In this document: piece after piece, positions 1-6,343 of the stretch | Layout of the letters: each line of letters starts with the position of its first letter | Position numbering within the stretch: the first letter of the stretch is position 1 | Assembly (NCBI GenBank): GCA_028696285.1 | Contig: JAQVHJ010000146.1 | Location: 1-6,395, forward strand | Length of the DNA: 6,395 bases | Reading direction: 5' to 3' | DNA from: a bacterium | Lineage (GTDB): Bacteria; AUK180; JAQVHJ01 | Translations under genes and position numbers: made by a program | The notes under the pieces: generated by a model | Databases searched by the model: none | Seen by the model: the letters and a program-made list of their open reading frames with translations, nothing else | What the model was told of the DNA's origin: nothing

Positions 1-1745
1 TCAATACATTGATTGAAGTGTACCAGGAACTCCACAAGAAATTCATCAGTGAAGATGCGACTACTCGAAGGATGTTCATTGAGCTTCAGTTAAATTCGGT
101 TGAGTCTGATTTAAAGGAGAGTGAAGAGGCGCTGAAAAATTTCAAGCTCCAGGAAAATCTCATAGATGCAGAGATTGAGCTTGAGAGTTTTATTTCAAGT
201 AAGAATTCATTAGAGTCAATGTACCTTCAGAATAAGGTACGGTTGATCACGATTGAAGAGTCGTTAAAGCAGATAGATAAGATTATCCGGCAAAATCCGG
301 GTTCTGCCCCAACTGAAATAAATACTGATTCAGTTTTATCAGGGTATCAGCAGGCTTTAACCAACCTTGAGATGGAGCTGGTAAAATTAAAAGCGGTTTA
401 CCAAAGTACCGACCCGAAGATAATCGAGGTTGAGAACCAGATTTCAGAATTGCGGAGTAAGATTTCATCCAGGGCCTCGTCGTTATATTCAGCGAGCGGG
501 TCAGAATATGGGTATTTAAAAGATTTATTTGCAGAAAAGATAAGTTTAAATATTGAACAGCTTTCATTAATAGGCCAGAATAAGGCTCTTGAAGAGATTC
601 TGAAGGAATATAAGACAAGGTATCTTTCATTCCCGGAAAAGGAACTTGAATATTACCGGTTAAAGAGGAAGGTTGCAGTCGGGGAAAAGATCTATTCCAT
701 TCTCCTTGAAAGTTATAAGCAGGCTCAGATTTCCGAAGCTTCTGTCCAGACCTCGATAAAAGTAATAGACGAGGCGGAACCTCCGACAGTACCGTTACCG
801 ACAAATAAAACAAATATAATTGTATTTTCTTTAATTATCGGCATTGTCGGTTCAGTAATATCTGCATTGCTACTGGAGAATCTTGATACTACGATTAAAA
901 CCGGTGAAGAGATTGAGCATTTATTCAAGATACCTGTAATTGGATATATTCCCCAGATTTTGCGTGAGTCTGAGACAGAAAAATTATTAAAGAAATTTTT
1001 ACCACTTAAAAGGGTTACCACGAAAAGAATTATGGCGGAGAATTTAATTTCCAAACTTGAACCGCATTCCCCTGTTTCTGAAGCATACAGAACAATGCGT
1101 ACGAATTTCTCATATCTCATGATAGATAATCCCTCAAAACTATTTTTAATTACCAGTTCAGAACCCAAAGAAGGGAAATCCATAACCATTTCAAATCTGG
1201 CCATTACTTTTGCAAGGAATAACCAGAAGACACTCCTGGTAGACTGTGACTTGAGAAAGCCATCCATACACAGAATATTTAATCTTGAGAATAGGATAGG
1301 ACTTACTAATTATCTTATTACAGAGATTTCCGGATTGAAGCTGAAGGATATTATCATACCTTCAGAATTCCAGAATTTAGATATAATAACCTGCGGTAAA
1401 TTACCGCCAAACCCGGCAGAACTTCTCAACTCAAATAGGATGATTGAGTTCCTGAATGAGGTTCGGGGTAAATATGATATTGTTCTTATTGATTCCCCGC
1501 CTGTCGGGGCTGTTACAGATGCTTCAGTTTTAGCGCCTCAGTGTGACAGTGTTTTATTTGTTATTAAGGCCGCATCTACCGCACGGGAACGCGTAAATCA
1601 TTCATTAAAACTGATACAGCGTTCACAGGTTAAGACAATTGCAGCGGTGCTTAACCAGATTCCTGTTGAAGGCGGTTATGGATATTACTATTATTATTAC
1701 TATTACACGTATTATTACGGTTCTGACGACGAGAAGAAAAAATAA
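1..1745 (+). CDS. Wzc-like tyrosine autokinase / polysaccharide chain-length regulator, 5'-truncated by window edge
   Basis: This inner-membrane BY-kinase would control polymer length and export of capsule or exopolysaccharide through cycles of autophosphorylation on C-terminal tyrosines. The reading frame is open to the left edge (codons AAT ACA precede the TTG at 9), so the true start and first transmembrane helix are missing. Numbering from that TTG, residues about 25-245 are periplasmic and rich in coiled-coil-like heptads, with a GNVR-type segment around 207-245. A proline-rich stretch (258-267) leads into transmembrane helix 2 (about 269-289). The cytoplasmic kinase carries the ExxRxxR oligomer-interface motif (E358, R361, R364), Walker A (S383-S391, ending EGKS), Walker A' (LLVDCD, 409-414) and Walker B (IVLID, 491-495). 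Twelve tyrosines lie between 557 and 570, followed by an acidic/lysine tail. By family length, roughly 130-200 residues are missing. The family call is firm; the polymer served is unknown. Confidence 0.93.
   Translation, partial: NTLIEVYQELHKKFISEDATTRRMFIELQLNSVESDLKESEEALKNFKLQENLIDAEIELESFISSKNSLESMYLQNKVRLITIEESLKQIDKIIRQNPGSAPTEINTDSVLSGYQQALTNLEMELVKLKAVYQSTDPKIIEVENQISELRSKISSRASSLYSASGSEYGYLKDLFAEKISLNIEQLSLIGQNKALEEILKEYKTRYLSFPEKELEYYRLKRKVAVGEKIYSILLESYKQAQISEASVQTSIKVIDEAEPPTVPLPTNKTNIIVFSLIIGIVGSVISALLLENLDTTIKTGEEIEHLFKIPVIGYIPQILRESETEKLLKKFLPLKRVTTKRIMAENLISKLEPHSPVSEAYRTMRTNFSYLMIDNPSKLFLITSSEPKEGKSITISNLAITFARNNQKTLLVDCDLRKPSIHRIFNLENRIGLTNYLITEISGLKLKDIIIPSEFQNLDIITCGKLPPNPAELLNSNRMIEFLNEVRGKYDIVLIDSPPVGAVTDASVLAPQCDSVLFVIKAASTARERVNHSLKLIQRSQVKTIAAVLNQIPVEGGYGYYYYYYYYTYYYGSDDEKKK
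1683..1718 (+). repeat. TAT/TAC trinucleotide tract encoding the C-terminal tyrosine cluster
   Basis: Twelve consecutive codons read eight Tyr, one Thr (ACG) and three Tyr, using only TAT and TAC for tyrosine. The result is a nearly pure TAY triplet repeat inside the kinase gene. One more Tyr codon (1677-1679) lies just upstream, after two Gly codons. The tract encodes the autophosphorylation cluster typical of BY-kinases. Because the unit is three bases, replication slippage would change the number of tyrosines without breaking the frame. Slippage is an inference; only the repeat is seen. Confidence 0.85.
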
Positions 1746-1746
1746 C

Positions 1747-1750
1747 AGGA
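1747..1750 (+). promoter_or_regulatory. Ribosome binding site for the cytidylyltransferase gene
   Basis: AGGA lies six bases before the ATG at 1757, in the 11-base gap after the kinase stop codon. It supports that start, and the gap is too short to hold a promoter. Confidence 0.6.
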
Positions 1751-1756
1751 AAACTT

Positions 1757-2452
1757 ATGAAATACTTAACCATAATTCCCGCCCGTAAGGGTTCTAAAAG
1801 AATAAAAGATAAGAATATAAAATTACTTCAAAGTAAACCTTTAATCTATTACACGATAAATTCTGCGCTGAAGTCAAATTTAGGAAAATCGCCTGTTATC
1901 GTTTCAACTGATTCAAGAAAGATCGCAAAATTATCAGAGGAATACGGTGCGGAGGTACCATTCTTCCGGTCAGAAGAACTTGCAACAGATTACGCATCAT
2001 CTGTCGGTCTTGTTTTGGAGTGTCTTGATTATTATAAGAAGAAAGGAATAGAGTTTGAAAGTATCGTGCTTTTACAGCCGACATCTCCCCTAAGAAGTGT
2101 TTCCGATATAAATGAAGCTGTGAAAAAATACCAGCAGTTTAATTTAAATGCCTTGGTCTCGGTTACAGAGGTTCAGGAACATCCGGAATTGATGTATAAG
2201 ATCAAAAAAGAGTTCTTGGAAGAATTGAATATTCAGAAGGAAGCGTGTTTCAAGAGAAGCCAGGACATGTCGAAATTATATCGAATTAACGGCGCGATTT
2301 ATATAGTAAAGGTTCAGGATTTCTTGAAGGAAAAAAGTTTTATTTTAGAGGATACCGGGTATTATATAATGCCTTATGAAAGGTCAATTGATATTGACGA
2401 GCCGGTTGATTTCAAGATTGCCGAGTTTTTTCTGAAAGAAAAGAGAAAATAA
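1757..2452 (+). CDS. CMP-nonulosonate (sialic/legionaminic acid type) cytidylyltransferase
   Basis: It should activate a nine-carbon nonulosonic acid with CTP, giving the CMP-sugar donor plus pyrophosphate in the cytoplasm. At 231 residues it is a single catalytic domain, without the esterase domain fused in E. coli NeuA. The N-terminal nucleotide-binding signature IPARKGSKRIKDKN spans 7-20 (usual form IPARxGSKxxxxKN). LLQPTSPLR lies at 105-113, RINGAIY at 176-182, and SIDIDEP at 210-216 supplies the conserved C-terminal aspartates (D212, D214) expected to bind metal. The ATG at 1757 has AGGA six bases upstream, and the signature begins at residue 7, so the start is secure. It opens the nonulosonate block, with the synthase gene one base downstream. 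The family is clear. Whether the substrate is Neu5Ac (NeuA), legionaminic (LegF) or pseudaminic acid (PseF) cannot be read from the motifs; the neighbours favour a legionaminic-type acid. Confidence 0.92.
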   Translation: MKYLTIIPARKGSKRIKDKNIKLLQSKPLIYYTINSALKSNLGKSPVIVSTDSRKIAKLSEEYGAEVPFFRSEELATDYASSVGLVLECLDYYKKKGIEFESIVLLQPTSPLRSVSDINEAVKKYQQFNLNALVSVTEVQEHPELMYKIKKEFLEELNIQKEACFKRSQDMSKLYRINGAIYIVKVQDFLKEKSFILEDTGYYIMPYERSIDIDEPVDFKIAEFFLKEKRK

Positions 2453-2453
2453 A

Positions 2454-3506
2454 ATGCCCTCAATAAAAATTTCTGAGAAAGTATCAATTGGAGAAAATCG
2501 TCCTGTTTTCATTATTGCGGAAGCGGGAGTGAATCACAACGGGAAATTATCTCTTGCGAAGAAATTAATTGATGCAGCGAAGGCCGCGGATGCCGATGCA
2601 GTTAAGTTCCAAACATTCAAAGCAGAGAAGCTCGTAACCGCATCAGCGAAGCAGGCAGAGTATCAGAAGAAAAACATGGGTAAAACAGTTACCCAGTTTG
2701 AAATGCTGAAGCAGTTAGAACTTTCAAAGAGTGATTTTAGAAGCTTAAAGGATTACTCCGATAAAAAGGGAATTATTTTTCTGTCAACGCCATTTGATAT
2801 TGAATCAGCGGATTTTTTAAATTCATTAAAAGTTCCGTTATTTAAAATCAGTTCGGGGGATTTGACCAACCTTCCGTTTCTTAAACAGATTGCAGGATTT
2901 AAGAAACCTCTTATTCTATCCACAGGGATGTCCGGGTTAAAGGAAGTTTCTGAAGCTGTTCATGAGATATTGGATATTAATAAAAAATTAGTATTGCTGC
3001 ATTGTGTATCTAATTACCCTTGCAGGTATGAAGACATAAATCTTCGTTCCATTCAGACTTTGCGTGATAAATTTAAATTAATTACCGGATATTCCGATCA
3101 TTCTCAAGGAATAAATATTCCGATTGCTGCTGCAGCTTTAGGCGCAGCAGTTATTGAAAAGCATTTCACACTGGATACCTCTCTTCCGGGACCCGATCAT
3201 AAGGCATCAATTACTCCTGAGCAGCTGAAAAAGATGGTTGAAGGAATACGCCAGGTTGAGCAGGCGTTGGGAACAGGGAAGAAAATGCCTGTAAAGAGTG
3301 AAGAAGAGGTCAAGAAACTTGTACGTAAGAGTATAATAGCAGTACGGGATTTAAATACAGGTGAAAAAATCACTTCGGATGATTTAGAAATAAAGCGTCC
3401 CGGAACAGGAATAGAACCGAAATATATTAATAAGGTTCTTGGATCAATAGTTAAGAAAAAAATAAAAAGCGGAGAGCCGGTTCAATGGTCAAACCTAAAA
3501 AAATAG
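2454..3506 (+). CDS. Nonulosonic acid synthase (NeuB/LegI family)
   Basis: This enzyme condenses phosphoenolpyruvate with an N-acyl-mannosamine-type aldose to give a nonulosonic acid: ManNAc to Neu5Ac, or 2,4-diacetamido-2,4,6-trideoxymannose to legionaminic acid. The TIM-barrel domain (about 15-280) shows EAGVNHNG at 23-30, KFQTF at 51-55, STGM at 156-159, HCVSNYP at 183-189, YSDHS at 213-217 and EKHFTLD at 235-241. H216 and H237 match the two metal-binding histidines of meningococcal NeuB. A C-terminal SAF/antifreeze-like domain (about 288-350) includes RPGTGI (R315), equivalent to the arginine that reaches the neighbouring subunit's active site. The length of 350 residues is normal. The ATG lies one base after the previous stop with no strong Shine-Dalgarno (only purine-rich AAAGAGAAAA), suggesting translational coupling. 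The barrel-SAF family is certain; the NeuB versus LegI choice is open, with LegI favoured by context. Confidence 0.94.
   Translation: MPSIKISEKVSIGENRPVFIIAEAGVNHNGKLSLAKKLIDAAKAADADAVKFQTFKAEKLVTASAKQAEYQKKNMGKTVTQFEMLKQLELSKSDFRSLKDYSDKKGIIFLSTPFDIESADFLNSLKVPLFKISSGDLTNLPFLKQIAGFKKPLILSTGMSGLKEVSEAVHEILDINKKLVLLHCVSNYPCRYEDINLRSIQTLRDKFKLITGYSDHSQGINIPIAAAALGAAVIEKHFTLDTSLPGPDHKASITPEQLKKMVEGIRQVEQALGTGKKMPVKSEEEVKKLVRKSIIAVRDLNTGEKITSDDLEIKRPGTGIEPKYINKVLGSIVKKKIKSGEPVQWSNLKK
3471..3476 (+). promoter_or_regulatory. Ribosome binding site inside the synthase gene, for the 2-epimerase
   Basis: GGAGAG sits eight bases before the ATG at 3485, inside the last codons of the synthase. It supports the 22-base overlapping start over any later one. 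Confidence 0.65.
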
Positions 3507-4594
3507 CTGTGATTACCGGAACCCGCGCAGATTTCGGACTCTATTATCCCATATTAAAATTATTAAAGGCCGACAAACAATTTAAATTATCAATCATTGC
3601 GACAAGTATGCACCTGTCTCCGAAATACGGCAATACATATAAAGAGATTTTGAGTAAAGGATTTAAGATCGCAGAAAAAGTTAGAATTTTAAAGGAATCA
3701 GATGATTTAGGAACACAAGCAAAGGAGTTGGGAAATGCAATTATTAAACTTACAGAAGCTCTTGAAAGGATTAGACCTGATTATATAATGGTTTTAGGTG
3801 ACAGGGGAGAGATGCTAGCAGCGGGTATTGCCGCGATTCACTTGAATATTAAGATAATACACTTACATGGGGGAGAAGTTACAGGGACAGTGGATAACCC
3901 TGTAAGGCACATGATCTCGCAGATTGCTCATATCCATTTTATTTCCTGCAGAAGCGCTGCAAACAGATTAAAATCAATGGGGATCTCTCGTAATGTATTT
4001 TTAGTTGGCGCTCCGGGACTTGATTATATCAAAGAGAAGTTATTCCAAAAAGAAAAGGTTCAGAAATATTTAGGTTTAGAACCGGGAGAAGAATATATCC
4101 TTTTTATACAGCATCCTGAAACAGAAAAATTTCAAGATACCCAAAAAAATATTAATTCAGCAATAGAAGCATTGGGAAAAATTCCATTCAAGAAGATTGT
4201 TCTCCTTCCTAATTCGGATGCCGGAAGAGAAGTGATCAAGAAAAGGATTAATAAAATAAAAGATTCAAATAAGTATAAGGTTTTTACAAATTTTGAGCAT
4301 AACCTTTACTTATCTATTTTAAAGTATTCAAAATGCCTTATAGGTAATAGCAGCAGCGGAATAATTGAATCTACTATTTTTCAAATTCCCGTGATAAATA
4401 TCGGAGAGAGGCAGAAAGGAAGGGAGCATGCGGGGAATGTGATTGATACAGGATATTCTTCAAAGGAAATCATATCTGCCTGGAACCGGATTAATACCAA
4501 GGCATTTTCTGAATTATTAAAAAAAATGAAAAGCCCTTACTATTTTGGAGGGGCATCAAAAAATATTGTTAAGAAACTGCAGGAGTTAAAATAA
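3485..4594 (+). CDS. Hydrolysing UDP-sugar 2-epimerase (NeuC/LegG family)
   Basis: Members of this GT-B-fold family hydrolyse UDP from a UDP-2-acetamido sugar while inverting C2, releasing the free manno-configured aldose used by the synthase. The substrate is UDP-GlcNAc for NeuC, or UDP-2,4-diacetamido-2,4,6-trideoxyglucose for LegG. Visible family motifs are TGTRADFGLYYP at 11-22, VLGDRGEMLAAG at 103-114, HLHGGEVTGTVDNPVRH at 126-142, HPETEK at 210-215, GNSSSGIIE at 287-295 (UDP-binding region) and NIGERQKGR at 305-313. The length of 369 residues is normal. The start overlaps the synthase by 22 bases and has its own GGAGAG site; TGTRADFG begins at residue 11, as expected. It is adjacent to its expected product consumer (the synthase) and to an acetyltransferase that could make its substrate. 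LegG-type activity is inferred from that context. The non-hydrolysing WecB family is less likely, given the TGTRADFG and HGGEVTGTVD motifs. Confidence 0.9.
   Translation: MVKPKKIAVITGTRADFGLYYPILKLLKADKQFKLSIIATSMHLSPKYGNTYKEILSKGFKIAEKVRILKESDDLGTQAKELGNAIIKLTEALERIRPDYIMVLGDRGEMLAAGIAAIHLNIKIIHLHGGEVTGTVDNPVRHMISQIAHIHFISCRSAANRLKSMGISRNVFLVGAPGLDYIKEKLFQKEKVQKYLGLEPGEEYILFIQHPETEKFQDTQKNINSAIEALGKIPFKKIVLLPNSDAGREVIKKRINKIKDSNKYKVFTNFEHNLYLSILKYSKCLIGNSSSGIIESTIFQIPVINIGERQKGREHAGNVIDTGYSSKEIISAWNRINTKAFSELLKKMKSPYYFGGASKNIVKKLQELK
4581..4585 (+). promoter_or_regulatory. Ribosome binding site supporting a TTG start
   Basis: AGGAG lies nine bases before TTG at 4595, inside the last codons of the 2-epimerase. 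The next gene has no ATG or GTG that could replace this TTG without losing the Rossmann-like VLIGSGGHAK segment, so this site decides the start. Confidence 0.7.
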
Positions 4595-5227
4595 TTGAAC
4601 AATAAACCAATTGTATTAATTGGCAGCGGCGGACATGCAAAGGTAATTTTAGATATATTAAAGAAATCCGGATATACCGCCATAAAAATAATTGATGATG
4701 ATGTTTCCAAAACCGGGCAAAAGCTATTAGGGATTGAGATAGTCGGAACAAGAAAGTGGTTAAAAGGAAAGTCAAAGGAATATTTGGTAATAATAGGAAT
4801 TGGAAATAATAAGATACGCAATGAGATTTCCGGCAAATTAAAAAAAGAAGGATTCAAATTCGGGGTTGCAATCCATCCGGCTGCGGTAATCGGGGAAGAT
4901 GTTAAAATAGGAGAAGGTACAGTTGTCATGGCCAATGCAGTTATAAATTCAGGGACAAAGATTGGTAAGCACTGCATAGTAAATACCTCTGTGAGTATAG
5001 ATCACGATAATTTAATAGGTGATTATGTTCACTTGTCCCCCGGTGCGACTACGGGTGGAACAGTCGTGATAGGGCAGGGTACCTGGATAGGGTTAGGCGC
5101 AGGGATAATAAATAATATTACGATAGGGAAGGAAGCGATAATTGCCGCAGGCAGTATTGTAATTAATGATATTGGAGATAGAAAACTGGCTGCAGGAGTT
5201 CCTGCAAAAATTAAGAAGGAGTTATAA
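4595..5227 (+). CDS. NeuD/PglD-type sugar acetyltransferase (left-handed beta-helix)
   Basis: This probable acetyl-CoA-dependent transferase acts on a UDP-4-amino-4,6-dideoxy sugar (PglD/LegH role) or, less likely here, O-acetylates sialic acid (NeuD role). The N-terminal Rossmann-like sugar-binding domain has GSGGHAKV at 10-17 and IGIGNNKIR at 67-75. From about residue 97 to 190, imperfect hexapeptide repeats build a left-handed beta-helix (IGEDVKIGEGTVV and TIGKEAIIAAGSIV are typical turns). H137 in SIDHDN, followed by an acidic residue, aligns with the catalytic His-acid pair of Campylobacter PglD. The ending AAGVPAKI is the usual close of such helices. Length (210) is normal. Translation starts at TTG immediately after the preceding TAA, in the same frame, with AGGAG upstream. 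The gene abuts an aminotransferase that would supply a 4-amino substrate, which favours N-acetylation at C4. Confidence 0.9.
   Translation: MNNKPIVLIGSGGHAKVILDILKKSGYTAIKIIDDDVSKTGQKLLGIEIVGTRKWLKGKSKEYLVIIGIGNNKIRNEISGKLKKEGFKFGVAIHPAAVIGEDVKIGEGTVVMANAVINSGTKIGKHCIVNTSVSIDHDNLIGDYVHLSPGATTGGTVVIGQGTWIGLGAGIINNITIGKEAIIAAGSIVINDIGDRKLAAGVPAKIKKEL
5216..5221 (+). promoter_or_regulatory. Ribosome binding site for the aminotransferase gene
   Basis: AAGGAG ends six bases before the ATG at 5228, within the last codons of the acetyltransferase. It is the strongest Shine-Dalgarno in the window, and the stop and start codons abut (TAAATG). Confidence 0.75.
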
Positions 5228-6337
5228 ATGAAGGTTCCTCTTTCCAGTCCTGATATTACGGGAAAGGAGATAGACGCGGTTGTTGAAGTATTACGAACGC
5301 GGTTTTTAAGTATCGGTCCGAAGATCGTTGAATTTGAGAAAGCCATTTCTGATTTTATCGGGTGTAAGTATGCGGTTGGCGTTAACAGCGGGACTTCCGC
5401 GCTTCATATCCTGATTAAATATCTGAGTATTCAACCGGGTGATGAGGTGATAACAACACCTTTTTCTTTCATCGCTTCTTCAAACTGCATTTTATTTGAG
5501 AGAGGGAAGCCGGTTTTTGTTGATATTAATCCGGAAACAATGAATATAGATGAAGAGAGGATAGAGAAGAAGATTACAAATAAAACGAAGGCATTATTGA
5601 TCGTTGATATTTTCGGGCATCCCGTGGATTGGGATAAGATAAATGAAATTTCAAAGAAACATAATCTTCCTATTATTGAAGATTCCTGCGAAGCTCTCGG
5701 TTCCGAGTATAAAGGGAAGAGAATAGGAAGATACGGAATAGGTTCAGCTTTCGCATTCTATCCCAACAAGCAGATCACAACAGGCGAAGGCGGCATGGTA
5801 GTTACTGATGATGAAAACCTTGCGAAGTTTGCGCGAAGTCTCCGGAACCAGGGCCGTTCAGAGACTGATGACTGGCTTGATCATACGCAGCTCGGTTATA
5901 ATTACAGGTTGGATGAATTGAGCGCAGCTTTAGGATTGGTACAGTTAGGCAGGATTGAAGAGATACTGAATAAACGTTCATCAGTTGCATTGAAATATAA
6001 TAATTTGATCAATCAGATTCATGGTGTCGAACACCTGAAGATTGAAAAGTATGTTTCAAGAATGTCCTGGTTTGTTTATGTGGTAGTTTTAAAGGAAGGA
6101 ATAAACAGAAACTTGGTTCTTGAAAAATTAGGGAAGGCCGGAATCCAGGCAAAGCCGTATTTTCCGCCTATCCATCTCCAGCCGTTTTATGTTAAGCAGT
6201 TTGGGTACAGGGAGGGAGATTTCCCGATTACGGAGAATATCTCAAAGAGAACGATTGCATTACCATTCTTTAATAATATATCAGATAAAGAGATTGAGTA
6301 TGTATGTGAAAAATTAAAGGAAATAATAAAAGGGTAG
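5228..6337 (+). CDS. DegT/DnrJ/EryC1-family PLP-dependent sugar aminotransferase
   Basis: It should transfer an amino group, usually from glutamate, to a 4-keto-6-deoxy nucleotide sugar, giving the 4-amino sugar for the upstream acetyltransferase. Fold-type I features are SGTSALH at 54-60 (PLP phosphate region), TTPFSFIASSN at 76-86, EDSCEALGSEYKG at 151-163 (D152 contacts the PLP ring nitrogen), FYPNKQITTGEGGM at 177-190 with K181 as the Schiff-base lysine, and GYNYRLDE at 223-230. The C-terminal small domain includes YFPPIHLQPFY at 311-321. Length (369) fits the family. The start is set by AAGGAG and abuts the previous stop codon. The N-terminus (VPLSSPDITGKEI, then a TRFLSIGPK segment) resembles the general PglE/PseC/perosamine-synthase group more than classical LegC, so stereochemistry at C4 is uncertain. 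A role in the same nonulosonate pathway is inferred from position. Confidence 0.9.
   Translation: MKVPLSSPDITGKEIDAVVEVLRTRFLSIGPKIVEFEKAISDFIGCKYAVGVNSGTSALHILIKYLSIQPGDEVITTPFSFIASSNCILFERGKPVFVDINPETMNIDEERIEKKITNKTKALLIVDIFGHPVDWDKINEISKKHNLPIIEDSCEALGSEYKGKRIGRYGIGSAFAFYPNKQITTGEGGMVVTDDENLAKFARSLRNQGRSETDDWLDHTQLGYNYRLDELSAALGLVQLGRIEEILNKRSSVALKYNNLINQIHGVEHLKIEKYVSRMSWFVYVVVLKEGINRNLVLEKLGKAGIQAKPYFPPIHLQPFYVKQFGYREGDFPITENISKRTIALPFFNNISDKEIEYVCEKLKEIIKG
6328..6334 (+). promoter_or_regulatory. Ribosome binding site for the truncated last gene
   Basis: AAAAGGG lies nine bases before the ATG at 6344, overlapping the end of the aminotransferase gene. It supports reading the final 52 bases as a real gene start. 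Confidence 0.55.
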
Positions 6338-6343
6338 AAAAAA

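Noticed and set aside
9..11. TTG at 9 as the real start of the kinase gene
   Set aside because: The frame is open to the left edge, the upstream codons (Asn-Thr) continue a typical NTLIEVYQEL segment, and the first transmembrane helix is absent. The protein is cut by the window, not started here.
283..1267. Two long minus-strand open frames (283-813 and 725-1267)
   Set aside because: They lie opposite the kinase, show no recognisable domains or start signals, and the plus-strand frame carries all the family motifs.
3127..3150. Perfect 7-bp inverted repeat (CTGCTGC / GCAGCAG, 10-nt loop) inside the synthase gene
   Set aside because: It is produced by two alanine-rich codon runs in a conserved helix. 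There is no T-tract and no gene boundary, so a terminator or regulatory role is not supported.
1757..5227. Pseudaminic acid pathway (PseF/PseI/PseG/PseH)
   Set aside because: The hydrolase is a NeuC/LegG-type 2-epimerase rather than PseG, and the acetyltransferase is a left-handed beta-helix protein rather than a GNAT-type PseH. Only the aminotransferase and last gene could be Pse-like.
4540..5346. Minus-strand open frames opposite the acetyltransferase and the aminotransferase start
   Set aside because: They mirror the hexapeptide-repeat gene, where repetitive Gly/Ile/Val codons avoid antisense stops. No coherent protein motif is seen.
6338..6343. A-rich run after the aminotransferase stop as a terminator
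   Set aside because: There is no preceding GC-rich hairpin, and an RBS plus ATG follow at once.
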